Source of the DNA: Bacteroidales bacterium
Lineage (GTDB): Bacteria > Bacteroidota > Bacteroidia > Bacteroidales > UBA932
Direction: 5' to 3'
Length of the DNA: 50,528 nt
Assembly (NCBI GenBank): GCA_017962235.1
Contig: JAGCVS010000020.1
Span: forward strand, 1-50,528
Part shown: in pieces, positions 42,550-50,528 of the stretch
Layout of the letters: the number at the start of each line of letters is the position of its first letter
Numbering within the stretch: position 1 is the first letter of the stretch
Notes under the pieces: model-generated
The model's input: the letters and a program-made list of their open reading frames with translations, nothing else
Told to the model about the DNA's origin: nothing
Databases searched by the model: none
Program-made: the position numbers and the translations under genes

Positions 42550-44683
42550 TTTATACATAAAGCATATAAGCGGCCTGCTGGGGATAAACCAGTGGCAGGC
42601 GCTGCACTGCGTGGAGCTGCTGGAAGAGGGGGCCACCATCCCCTTCATAAGCCGTTACCGCAAAGAGCGCACCGGCGGACTGGACGAGGTGCAGGTAGGG
42701 CAGATCAAACATTATTTCCAGTATTTCACAGATCTGGACAAGCGCAAGGCTGCCATACTGGTATCGATCCAGGAACAAGGCGCACTTACCGATGAACTGA
42801 GAAGTGCGATAGAATCCGAGATCGATTCCACAGCGCTGGAAGATTTGTACCTACCGTACCGTCCCAAGAAGCGCACCCGCGCCTCCGTGGCGCGCGAGAG
42901 GGGGCTGGAACCCCTGGCCGACGCTTTCATGGCGCTTAAGGCCGACCGTCCTCACGAGCTTGCCCGCAGGTATATCAACGCCGATGTGCCGGATGAAGAT
43001 GCGGCCATAGAGGGAGCCTGCGACATTATCGCGGAGCGGATCAGTGAGGATTCAAAAGTCCGCAGTATGCTGCGCTCCAGCTATCTCAAGTGGGGCACCG
43101 TGGTTTCTAAACAGTCGCGCGAAGGGGCGCAGAAAACGGAGGAGAGCGACAACTACCGCAGCTGGTTTGACCATCGCGAACCGCTCACCCGCATCGCTCC
43201 GCACCGCCTGCTGGCCATCCTCCGGGGCGCTTCTGAAGGGATGCTCACCGTAAAGGTGGAGGCCGAAGCGCAGCGCAATCTGGAGCGGATATCCAACATA
43301 ATTCTGGACGGCCGCCGGGTTGCCTCCCGCGAACTGTACAATATCCTGAACGACGCCATGGCGGACGCCTACAAGCGGCTGCTGCACCCGTCGATAGAGA
43401 ATGAAGTGCTCAGGATTGCCAAGGAGAAGGCCGATATCAGCTCCATAAAGGTGTTCGGCGAGAACCTGCGGCAGCTGCTGCTCGCCCCGCCGGTGGGGCA
43501 GAAGCGGGCCATGGCCATAGACCCCGGCTTCAGGACGGGCTGTAAGGTGGTCTGCCTGGACGAACAGGGGAACCTGCTGCACAACGATACCATATATCCC
43601 CATCCGCCCGTAAACGAGCGCATCTCCGCCATGAAGAAGATTACCGATATGGTGGAGAAATATCACGTTGAGGTGATAGCCATAGGCAACGGCACCGCCG
43701 GCCGCGAGACGGAGAGTTTCATCGGCAAGCTGGCGCTGCCGGAGGATATCAGAGTTTATATGGTGAGCGAAGATGGCGCATCCGTGTATTCAGCATCCGA
43801 GATTGCCAGGGAAGAGTTTCCCGATTACGATGTCACCGTGCGCGGTGCGGTATCCATTGGCCGCCGCCTGATGGACCCGCTGTCGGAACTGGTAAAGATA
43901 GATCCCAAGTCCATCGGAGTGGGACAGTATCAGCACGATGTGGACCAGGCCCTGCTGAAAGAGGAGCTGGACAATACCGTGGAGAGCTGTGTGAACAATG
44001 TGGGGGTGAACCTGAATACCGCCAGCGTATATCTGCTGCAGTATGTCTCCGGGATAGGTCCCGCGCTTGCATCCAACATTGTGGAGTGGCGCACCGCCAA
44101 CGGTAACTTTGCCTCCCGCGGCGACCTGATGCAGGTGAAGCGGCTGGGGGCCAAGGCTTATGAACAGTGTGCCGGCTTCCTGAGGATTCCCTCCGCGGCC
44201 AATCCGCTGGACAACTCCGCCGTGCATCCGGAGCGGTATTCCCTGGTAGAGAAGATGGCCTCCGATATGGGGGTCAGTGTCGCAGACCTGGTGGGCAACG
44301 AGGCCATGTGCGGCAAGATCAACCTGGAGGCTTATGTAGATGGCGAGGTGGGTCTGCCCACCCTCAGGGATATCGTCTCCGAGCTCCGCAAGCCGGGTCG
44401 CGACCCGCGCGGCGAGGCATCAGAGTTCTCTTTCAGCGAAGAGATACGCTCCATAGAAGATGTACAGCCGGGGATGATATTGCCCGGCATCGTCACCAAC
44501 ATCACAGATTTCGGGGCGTTCGTGGATATCGGCATCAAGCAGAGCGGCCTGATACATGTCTCCCGCATGCCGAGGGGTGGCGGAAAGGCTTCTTTAAAGA
44601 TTCAGCAACACGTTGAGGTTAAGGTAGTAAGCGTGGATGTGCAGCGCGGCCGCATAGGGCTGACTTTGAATTTTGCACAATAA
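42542..44683 (+). CDS. tex: Tex-family RNA-binding transcriptional accessory protein
   Basis: 713 aa from ATG at 42542. An in-frame start at 42461 lies within the ClC gene and adds non-conserved residues. Tex markers are ATIPFISRYRKERTGGLDE near the N-terminus, the YqgF-like RNase H domain (AMAIDPGFRTGCKV), a helix-hairpin-helix region (LLQYVSGIGPALASNIVEWR) and a C-terminal S1 domain (PGMILPGIVTNITDFGAFVDIG). It binds nucleic acids and contacts the transcription/translation machinery. It is coupled to the ClC gene. Confidence 0.94.
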   Translation: MTDLYIKHISGLLGINQWQALHCVELLEEGATIPFISRYRKERTGGLDEVQVGQIKHYFQYFTDLDKRKAAILVSIQEQGALTDELRSAIESEIDSTALEDLYLPYRPKKRTRASVARERGLEPLADAFMALKADRPHELARRYINADVPDEDAAIEGACDIIAERISEDSKVRSMLRSSYLKWGTVVSKQSREGAQKTEESDNYRSWFDHREPLTRIAPHRLLAILRGASEGMLTVKVEAEAQRNLERISNIILDGRRVASRELYNILNDAMADAYKRLLHPSIENEVLRIAKEKADISSIKVFGENLRQLLLAPPVGQKRAMAIDPGFRTGCKVVCLDEQGNLLHNDTIYPHPPVNERISAMKKITDMVEKYHVEVIAIGNGTAGRETESFIGKLALPEDIRVYMVSEDGASVYSASEIAREEFPDYDVTVRGAVSIGRRLMDPLSELVKIDPKSIGVGQYQHDVDQALLKEELDNTVESCVNNVGVNLNTASVYLLQYVSGIGPALASNIVEWRTANGNFASRGDLMQVKRLGAKAYEQCAGFLRIPSAANPLDNSAVHPERYSLVEKMASDMGVSVADLVGNEAMCGKINLEAYVDGEVGLPTLRDIVSELRKPGRDPRGEASEFSFSEEIRSIEDVQPGMILPGIVTNITDFGAFVDIGIKQSGLIHVSRMPRGGGKASLKIQQHVEVKVVSVDVQRGRIGLTLNFAQ

Positions 44684-44696
44684 TTGCGTATCTTTG
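44665..44696 (+). promoter_or_regulatory. Promoter of the glycosyltransferase operon, nearly leaderless
   Basis: TTTG (44665-44668) and TATCTTTG (44689-44696) are 20 bases apart, a perfect match. The start codon follows 6 bases after the -7 box, so transcription should begin at or beside the AUG. The -33 box lies within the end of tex. Confidence 0.65.
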
Positions 44697-44702
44697 AGCG
44701 AT

Positions 44703-45434
44703 ATGGCAGCTGAGAGCAAAATAGTAATCATCCCCACTTATAAGGAGAAGGAGAACATTGAGAAGATAATCCGCAAGGTGCTGAGCCTTGAGGGTGACTT
44801 CCATATCCTGGTGATAGACGACTGCTCTCCAGACGGCACCGCCGATATCGTAAAGTCCCTGATGCAGGAGTTCAGCGGCTCCCTGTTCATAATAGAGCGG
44901 GAGGGCAAACTGGGGCTCGGCACCGCCTATCTCACCGGTTTTAAATGGGCGCTGGAGCGCGGTTATGAATACATCATTGAGATGGATGCCGATTTCTCCC
45001 ACAACCCGGACGATTTGCCGCGGCTGGTGGGTGCCTGCAGCGACTGCGGCGGCGACGTGGCCATCGGGTCGCGCTACTGCAAGGGCATCAGCGTGGTAAA
45101 CTGGCCCATCGGGCGCCTGCTGATGTCATACTTTGCATCGGCTTATGTCCGCTTCATGCTGGGCGTGAAGATTTACGATACCACCGCCGGCTTTGTGTGC
45201 TACCGCCGCAAGGTGCTGGAGGCTATCGACTTTGACCGCGTAAAGATGAAGGGTTACGGTTTCCAGATAGAGATGAAATACACCGCTTACAGGCTCGGGT
45301 TCAAAATCAAGGAGGTCTCCATGATCTTTGTTGACCGCACCGAGGGGGTCTCAAAGATGAGCAGCAGCATATTCGGCGAGGCGTTCTGGGGAGTCATGGA
45401 GCTCAGGCTGCGCAAATTCAACCGCAATCAATAG
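44703..45434 (+). CDS. Polyprenol-phosphate mannosyltransferase-like GT2 (DPM1-like)
   Basis: 243 aa from ATG at 44703, chosen because the promoter -7 box excludes the upstream Met at 44673. GT-A motifs: VIIPTYKEKENIEKII, VIDDCSPDGTADIV, GLGTAYLTGFKWAL and the catalytic EMDADFSHNPDDL. There is no C-terminal membrane domain. Such enzymes charge polyprenol phosphate with mannose or a related sugar at the inner face of the membrane, feeding glycoprotein or glycolipid assembly. It is followed 3 bases later by pyrC. Confidence 0.87.
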   Translation: MAAESKIVIIPTYKEKENIEKIIRKVLSLEGDFHILVIDDCSPDGTADIVKSLMQEFSGSLFIIEREGKLGLGTAYLTGFKWALERGYEYIIEMDADFSHNPDDLPRLVGACSDCGGDVAIGSRYCKGISVVNWPIGRLLMSYFASAYVRFMLGVKIYDTTAGFVCYRRKVLEAIDFDRVKMKGYGFQIEMKYTAYRLGFKIKEVSMIFVDRTEGVSKMSSSIFGEAFWGVMELRLRKFNRNQ

Positions 45435-45437
45435 TAT

Positions 45438-46793
45438 ATGGCACGTCTGCTGTTCAAGAACGCGACAATCATAAACGAAGGCCTCTGTTTCCACGGAGGT
45501 ATTTTTGTCAATGACGGTCTCATAGCGGATGTGTTTGATTACGACGTGGTTTCTGACAGTGCCCGCCAGACTTCCATGGAGGGTTCTGCAGATGAGATAT
45601 ACGACCTTGACTGGCGCTGCCTGGCGCCGGGGGTGATTGACACCCACGTCCATTTCCGCGAGCCGGGGGCGGAGCACAAGGGGTGCATGGCCACGGAGAG
45701 CGCGGCTGCAGTGGCGGGCGGTGTGACATCGTTCCTGGACATGCCCAACAACAACCCGCCGGCAGTCTCTGCAGAGGCACTGCACGCCAAGATGGATATC
45801 GCCGCATGCGATTCCCTGGCCAACTACGGCTTCTATCTGGGCGCCAACGACAATAACATAGACGAGGTGGCTGCGGCAGACGCGGCCGGGGCGTGCGCGG
45901 TAAAGGTCTTCATGGGGGCCTCCACCGGAGGTCTGATGGTGAACAGCGACGCCGTTCTGCGGCACGTCTTTGAGCGTTCTCCGCTGCTGATTGCCACCCA
46001 TTGCGAAGACAACACCATAATCGCCGCCAACCTGGCGCGCATCAAGGCGCAGTACGGCGAAGATATTCCGATACCTATGCACCCCGCCATCCGCACTTCA
46101 GCGGCGTGCCTGACATCCACTGCCAAGGCGGTGTCGCTCGCACTGGAAACGGGGGCGCGGCTGCATGTGCTCCATGTCTCCACGGAGGCGGAGGTGGAAT
46201 TTCTGTCAAAGGTAATGGCCCGCACCGACCGCATCAGCACGGAGACGTGCGTGCAGTACCTTTGCTTTGACGATAATGATTACGAGCGCCTGGGCGCGCA
46301 GATCAAGTGCAATCCGGCCATAAAGAGCGCCGCCGACCGCAGCGTCCTCTGCGACGCCGTCCGTGCCGGGATAATCAAGACCATATCCACAGACCATGCG
46401 CCGCATCTTCTGTCAGAGAAGCAGGGCGGCTGCCTGAAGGCGGCCAGCGGCATCCCGTTGGTGCAGTATTCCCTGCTGATGATGCTCGACAAGGTGCGCG
46501 AAGGGGTGTTTACGCTGCCCATGGTGGTGGAAAAGATGTGCCACGCTCCGGCGCGTCTGTTTTGCATAGAGAAGCGCGGCTTTATCCGCAAGGGCTATTA
46601 TGCCGACCTGGTGGTGTTTGACACCGCATCGCCCTCCGAGATGCCGCCGCTGTCGCGTTGCGGCTGGAGCCCGGTTACCCGATTTGCATCGTCTGTAATT
46701 TATACCTTTGTGAACGGCACCCTCGCCGCCCGTCGCGGAATCCCGTGCGCCGGTGCCCAGCGCGGAATGCGTCTTACCTTTAATAACCGATAA
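45438..46793 (+). CDS. pyrC: Dihydroorotase
   Basis: 451 aa, amidohydrolase fold. The metal-site DTHVHFREPG is near residue 70, the carboxylated lysine is in CAVKVFMGASTG, histidines are in ATHCEDN and LHVLHVST, and the catalytic Asp is in STDHAPH. These features mark the type I dihydroorotase of de novo pyrimidine synthesis, closing carbamoyl-aspartate to dihydroorotate. Allantoinase is an alternative because the families are close, but the context and motifs favour pyrC. Confidence 0.88.
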   Translation: MARLLFKNATIINEGLCFHGGIFVNDGLIADVFDYDVVSDSARQTSMEGSADEIYDLDWRCLAPGVIDTHVHFREPGAEHKGCMATESAAAVAGGVTSFLDMPNNNPPAVSAEALHAKMDIAACDSLANYGFYLGANDNNIDEVAAADAAGACAVKVFMGASTGGLMVNSDAVLRHVFERSPLLIATHCEDNTIIAANLARIKAQYGEDIPIPMHPAIRTSAACLTSTAKAVSLALETGARLHVLHVSTEAEVEFLSKVMARTDRISTETCVQYLCFDDNDYERLGAQIKCNPAIKSAADRSVLCDAVRAGIIKTISTDHAPHLLSEKQGGCLKAASGIPLVQYSLLMMLDKVREGVFTLPMVVEKMCHAPARLFCIEKRGFIRKGYYADLVVFDTASPSEMPPLSRCGWSPVTRFASSVIYTFVNGTLAARRGIPCAGAQRGMRLTFNNR

Positions 46794-46805
46794 TAACCAG
46801 ATATC

Positions 46806-48455
46806 ATGAAAACCAGACTGTTTACAGCACTTATCCTGGCGGCGATAATCGCCCCTGCATCGCTTTTTGCACAGACTCCAGTGGAGAAGGAGTTCAAGGT
46901 GAAACAACGTTACCTGAATATTCCCGTTTACGACGACCGGCCCAGCGCGCGCCTGCTGTTCACCACAAAGGGGGTTGACACGCTGGACGTGGATGTGTGG
47001 ATTGCACAGGGCGAGCCGATGTACTGGGTTTACAAGGATCTGACTCCGTATATGGGCAAGAAACTTAAGTTGACATACTTTGGCGATCCCGCAGATATGG
47101 ACAAGCTCTTTGTGGCAGATACGATTATGGGCCAGAGCACCTTCTACAAGGAGGCCAAGCGTCCCCAGTTCCATTTCACGACTATCAGGGGATGGAACAA
47201 CGACCCCAACGGAATGGTATATTATAATGGTGAGTATCATCTCTACTACCAGCACAACCCGTACAAGCGGTATTGGGGCAACATGCACTGGGGTCACGCC
47301 GTAAGCCGCGACCTGGTGCACTGGGAAGAATTTGACGACGTGCTGTTCCCCGACAATCTGGGCACCATGTTCTCCGGTTCTGCCGTGGTTGACAAGAACA
47401 ACACCAGCGGCTGGGGCAAGAAGGGTGTCGCACCTATAGTATATGCATACACTGCGCATGCACAGTGGCAGACCCAGTGCATGGCCTACAGTCTGGACGG
47501 CGGCCGCACCCTTGTCAAATATGAGAACAATCCCGTTGTGAATTCACACGAGGCGGCCGGCAGCCACGAGACCCGCGACCCGCGCCTGCTGTGGTACGGC
47601 GGCGAGGACGGACACTGGGTAATGGTGCTCTTTGAGAAGGACGGCAACTCCATATACACTTCAAACGACCTCAAGAACTGGACTTACAAGAGTCATGTTC
47701 CCGGGTTTGACGAGTGCCCCGACCTGTTCTGCCTCCCCGTGGACGGCAACCCCGCCAACAAGAAGTGGGTCACCTTGGGTGCAGCCGGAATTTATATGAT
47801 TGGCGACTTTGACGGAGAGAGATTTACTCCCGAAGCGGGCAGGTATCAGTATATGACCGGCGTGCCCTACGCCGCACAGACTTTCAGCGACACCCCGGAC
47901 GGCCGCTGCATACAGATAGCATGGGGCAGGGTTTCCCATGCCGGGATGCCCTTCAACAGCCAGATGCAGCTTCCCACAGAGCTCACCCTGCGCACCACAC
48001 GGCACGGCGTCCGTCTTGCCAGCAACCCCGTCAAGGAGGTGGAGTCGCTGCTCCACAGGCAGTTCACTGCCCCCGGGGTGATGAATGCAGACGATGTGAA
48101 TAAAGTGCTTGCCAAGTTTACCGACCCCGACCAGGGTCTTCACATAAAAGCTACCGTGAAGCTGGACGCTTCCTGCTGGGTGGCCTTCAAAATGAACGGC
48201 AAGGAATTCTTTGAATACAGTCCCAGTTTTGGCCTGTTCAACGGCGCATTCTATTCCACCGAGGATATCACCGGCCTGTCATTCCCGATAGAGTTTTATA
48301 TCGACCGCACAGGGGTTGAGGTATTTGTAGACAACGGTCTCTACAGTTGGTCCGGGCAGTTGAATTGTGCTTCTGACAGCCGTCTGTTCTCATTCGAAGG
48401 CTGGGCTGCAACGCTCTACGAGGTGGTTATCGATACCGTAGAGAGCATCTGGTAA
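46806..48455 (+). CDS. GH32 fructan/sucrose hydrolase with N-terminal DUF4980-like domain, secreted
   Basis: 549 aa. A signal peptide (MKTRLFTALILAAIIAPASLFAQ region, cleavage after about residue 22) directs export. An N-terminal beta domain (about 25-120) resembles DUF4980 of Bacteroides GH32 enzymes. The catalytic beta-propeller has D133 in WNNDPNG (nucleophile), D258 in RDP (stabiliser) and E303 in ECPD (acid/base), then a C-terminal beta-sandwich. It releases fructose from inulin, levan or sucrose. No SusC/SusD pair or fructokinase is adjacent, so it is an orphan enzyme at the end of the glycosyltransferase-pyrC unit. Confidence 0.92.
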   Translation: MKTRLFTALILAAIIAPASLFAQTPVEKEFKVKQRYLNIPVYDDRPSARLLFTTKGVDTLDVDVWIAQGEPMYWVYKDLTPYMGKKLKLTYFGDPADMDKLFVADTIMGQSTFYKEAKRPQFHFTTIRGWNNDPNGMVYYNGEYHLYYQHNPYKRYWGNMHWGHAVSRDLVHWEEFDDVLFPDNLGTMFSGSAVVDKNNTSGWGKKGVAPIVYAYTAHAQWQTQCMAYSLDGGRTLVKYENNPVVNSHEAAGSHETRDPRLLWYGGEDGHWVMVLFEKDGNSIYTSNDLKNWTYKSHVPGFDECPDLFCLPVDGNPANKKWVTLGAAGIYMIGDFDGERFTPEAGRYQYMTGVPYAAQTFSDTPDGRCIQIAWGRVSHAGMPFNSQMQLPTELTLRTTRHGVRLASNPVKEVESLLHRQFTAPGVMNADDVNKVLAKFTDPDQGLHIKATVKLDASCWVAFKMNGKEFFEYSPSFGLFNGAFYSTEDITGLSFPIEFYIDRTGVEVFVDNGLYSWSGQLNCASDSRLFSFEGWAATLYEVVIDTVESIW

Positions 48456-48458
48456 CAG

Positions 48459-48923
48459 TCAGATACAGAGTCCGTAGCTCTGCTTTATGGGGTTCATTAC
48501 AAACGAGCTTTGTATGGACCCCAAACTGTCTATGCGCCCCAGTACATTAAGTATCAGCTGGTTGTAGTATTTCATGTCGGGGGCGTGGATTTTCAGAAGG
48601 TAATCGAATTCGCCCGAGATGTTGTAACACTCCGTCACCTCGGGAATTTCCTGTATCCGCTTTACAAAGTTGTCTGCAATCTCGGTGTTTAACTTCTGTA
48701 GTTTCACGCTGCAGAACACAATGAATCCGAGGTTAAGTTTCTCTGCGTCCAGTACAGCGGTGTATTTCTCTATATAGCCTTCGTTTTCCAGCCGTTTCAG
48801 CCGCTCGTACACGGGGGAAGGGGAGAGGTGCACCTTTGCTGCAAGTTCTTTGTTAGTTATGCGGGCATTCTCCTGCAGGGCGCGGAGAATCAAAATATCG
48901 GTTTTGTCCAGGTTTTGTGTCAT
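48459..48923 (-). CDS. Lrp/AsnC-family transcriptional regulator
   Basis: 154 aa. An N-terminal helix-turn-helix (LDKTDILILRALQENARITN, LAAKVHLSPSPVYERLKRLE) is followed by an effector-binding RAM domain (IPEVTECYNISGEFDYLLKI). Proteins of this family sense amino acids and control amino-acid genes. It faces metY across a 127-bp divergent region, so metY may be a target (inference). The stop is 3 bases from the GH32 stop (convergent). Confidence 0.93.
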   Translation of the reverse strand: MTQNLDKTDILILRALQENARITNKELAAKVHLSPSPVYERLKRLENEGYIEKYTAVLDAEKLNLGFIVFCSVKLQKLNTEIADNFVKRIQEIPEVTECYNISGEFDYLLKIHAPDMKYYNQLILNVLGRIDSLGSIQSSFVMNPIKQSYGLCI

Positions 48924-48942
48924 GATTCAGAATAATCTTCTG

Positions 48943-48975
48943 CAAAAATAAGAAAATATTATACAATGTACTAAA
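48943..48975 (-). promoter_or_regulatory. Promoter of the Lrp-type regulator
   Basis: On the minus strand, TATTTTTG (48943-48950) matches TAnnTTTG. TTTA at 48972-48975, 21 bases upstream, is a three-of-four match to the -33 box. Confidence 0.5.
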
Positions 48976-49050
48976 TTTTCAAAGATTCTTGGATAATGTT
49001 GCCATTGACATGACCTTTGCTGCAGAAAATAACAAATAAAACATACAAAT

Positions 49051-50340
49051 ATGATCAACACTAAACTTCATTTCGAGACTCTTCAGCTTCACGTAGGGCA
49101 GGAAACTGCCGACCCCGCTTCGGACGCTCGCGCCGTGCCCATTTACCAGACCGCCTCTTATGTGTTCCACAACTGCGGACACGCCGCTGCGCGCTTTGGT
49201 CTCGCCGACGCCGGCAACATCTACAGCCGCCTGACAAACACTACCCAGGATATTTTCGAAAGGCGCATTGCTGCCCTCGAAGGTGGTGTGGGAGCGCTTG
49301 CGGTGGCGTCGGGCGCCGCAGCCATCACCTATTCCATATTGAATATCGCGCGCGCGGGAGACCACATAGTCGCCTCGAAAAATATATATGGTGGCACTTA
49401 TGACCTGCTCCAGCATACGTTGGTGCCTTACGGTATAACCACTACTTTTGTGGACGGCAGCGATTTGTCCAACTATTCCAAGGCAATCCGCCCCGAAACC
49501 AAGGCGGTCTTCGTGGAGAGCTTCGGGAATCCCAACTCCAATATCACCGACATAGCGGCTGTGGCAGCCATCGCGCATGCTGCCGGTATTCCGCTGATTG
49601 TGGATAACACCTTCGCGACGCCTTACCTGCTCCGGCCAATCGAATATGGCGCCGACATTGTCGTCCACTCCGCAACCAAATTCATCGGCGGCCACGGCAC
49701 CACCATCGGCGGCGTAATTGTTGATTCCGGCAAGTTCGACTGGAAGGCGTCGGGTAAATTCCCTCAGTTTACTCAGCCAGAAGAGAGTTATCACGGAATC
49801 GTATTCGCCGATGCGGTGGGACCTCTGGCCTACATTATCCGCGCCCGTGCCATCTTGCTGCGCGACACCGGCTCCACGCTCTCGCCGGTGAGCGCATTCA
49901 TCTTTCTGCAGGGGCTTGAAACACTCTCGTTACGCGTGGAACGTCATGTCTCCAATGCGCTGAAGGTGGTTGATTTTCTCTCTCATCATCCGAAGGTGGC
50001 CAGGGTGAATCACCCGTCGCTGGTCTCGCATCCCGACAACGGATTATACAAGAAATACTTCCCGAACGGCGGAGGGTCCATCTTCACTTTTGAGATAAAA
50101 GGGGGGCAGGATGAGGCTTTCAAGTTCATAGATTCCTTGGAAATATTCTCACTGCTGGCCAATGTGGCCGATGTTAAATCGCTGGTTATCCATCCGGCAA
50201 CCACGACCCACTCCCAGCTCACAGATGCCGAACTGGAGGATCAGGGAATCTCCCACAGCACCATCCGTCTTTCGATAGGCACGGAACATATCGACGATTT
50301 GATTGCTGATTTGGCTCAGGCATTGGATGCTGTAAAATAA
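49051..50340 (+). CDS. metY: O-acetylhomoserine sulfhydrylase (MetY-like)
   Basis: 429 aa, the length typical of MetY rather than the shorter cystathionine enzymes. PLP-enzyme motifs: YSRLTNTTQDIFERRIAALE near the N-terminus, VASGAAAITYSI, VESFGNPNSNITDI, and the PLP lysine in VHSATKFIGGHGTTIGG. It makes homocysteine from O-acetylhomoserine and sulfide. It is divergent from an Lrp-type regulator. A weak promoter (CTTGG at about 48990, GACCTTTG near 49011) lies upstream. The gene ends just before the rRNA promoter. Confidence 0.93.
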   Translation: MINTKLHFETLQLHVGQETADPASDARAVPIYQTASYVFHNCGHAAARFGLADAGNIYSRLTNTTQDIFERRIAALEGGVGALAVASGAAAITYSILNIARAGDHIVASKNIYGGTYDLLQHTLVPYGITTTFVDGSDLSNYSKAIRPETKAVFVESFGNPNSNITDIAAVAAIAHAAGIPLIVDNTFATPYLLRPIEYGADIVVHSATKFIGGHGTTIGGVIVDSGKFDWKASGKFPQFTQPEESYHGIVFADAVGPLAYIIRARAILLRDTGSTLSPVSAFIFLQGLETLSLRVERHVSNALKVVDFLSHHPKVARVNHPSLVSHPDNGLYKKYFPNGGGSIFTFEIKGGQDEAFKFIDSLEIFSLLANVADVKSLVIHPATTTHSQLTDAELEDQGISHSTIRLSIGTEHIDDLIADLAQALDAVK

Positions 50341-50352
50341 TTTTTGAAAAGA

Positions 50353-50383
50353 TTTGGAGGGAAAGAAAAGATGTGTATCTTTG
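50353..50383 (+). promoter_or_regulatory. rRNA operon promoter
   Basis: TTTG (50353-50356) and TATCTTTG (50376-50383) are 19 bases apart, a perfect Bacteroidetes promoter, preceded by an A/T-rich stretch that could act as an UP-type element. Transcription should start at about 50390. Confidence 0.75.
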
Positions 50384-50389
50384 CAGTCC

Positions 50390-50512
50390 CTTTCCGGAGG
50401 GAGGGGGGAAAGTTGATTGAATTATTGGAAGACAAAAGTACAAGCAAGCAAGAAAAGAGCAAGCGAAGATTCTTTAGAGAGATAACTCCGAAGCCAGAGA
50501 AATAGAATATAT
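50390..50512 (+). other. Leader of the 16S rRNA precursor, with boxA-like element
   Basis: About 120 purine-rich bases separate the promoter from 16S. TTCTTTAGAGA at 50470-50480 resembles the boxA antitermination element (CTCTTTA in E. coli). No open frame is present. Confidence 0.45.
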
Positions 50513-50528
50513 ACAATGAAGAGTTTGA
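50513..50528 (+). rRNA. 16S rRNA, 5' end only
   Basis: The window ends in TGAAGAGTTTGA, the start of the universal 16S 5' end (the 27F primer region begins here). Aligned to E. coli numbering, position 1 falls at 50513, so 16 bases of the gene are present. The promoter upstream supports a real operon start. Confidence 0.85.

Noticed and set aside
1-50528. CRISPR arrays, insertion sequences, toxin-antitoxin or restriction systems
   Set aside because: No regularly spaced repeats, transposase motifs or recognisable defence enzymes were seen on either strand.

Overview
The window reads as a Bacteroidales chromosome (phylum Bacteroidota) of fairly high G+C. The evidence is: perfect or near-perfect matches to the Bacteroides-type promoter TTTG-N19-21-TAnnTTTG in front of tRNA-Asp, the SRP RNA, rpoD and the rRNA operon; a primary sigma factor without region 1.1; a fructanase with the Bacteroidetes-type N-terminal domain; and a MurA with Asp at the usual Cys position. 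Genus cannot be fixed from the sequence. An uncultured Rikenellaceae-like or related gut lineage is a guess.

Layout. 1-267 is the tail of an FtsX/MacB-type ABC permease. 441 to about 8260 is an accessory cassette between that permease and tRNA-Asp/rsmD. Its minus-strand replication-like arm holds a helix-turn-helix protein, a RecA-fold ATPase and a zinc-finger/Toprim-like protein. Its plus-strand arm holds two paralogous structural-looking proteins, an orphan 246-aa protein, a holin-like protein and a u-spanin-like lipoprotein, then a separate lipoprotein and an opposing amidase. No integrase, capsid, portal or terminase is recognisable. This is the most unusual part of the window.

From 8307 on the window is dense core genome. 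It holds tRNA-Asp and rsmD; nrnA with two FKBP lipoproteins; fba; gmk-nadD-rluA; dnaK; glnK-amt; ctlX-arcA (arginine to citrulline to ornithine plus ammonia); an HD hydrolase with a lipoprotein; yitT; murA-murB; the SRP RNA; mnmA and a flavoprotein; dnaN with a DnaQ-like exonuclease and a small FAH-like protein; a DegQ-like protease; rpoD; dcp-agcS-argS-ygiQ; an acidic protein with a ClC channel and tex; a DPM1-like glycosyltransferase, pyrC and a GH32 fructanase; an Lrp regulator; and metY. The last 16 bases are the 5' end of a 16S rRNA gene behind a textbook promoter, so an rRNA operon starts at the window edge.

Themes: nitrogen handling (PII/Amt beside arginine and citrulline hydrolases), envelope synthesis (murA, murB) and information processing are grouped in short operons with 4-base or smaller overlaps. 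Two genes, nadD and the ClC channel, lack an AUG where the conserved protein begins. In nadD no near-cognate start is available either, and it lies in frame behind gmk with only a UGA between them.
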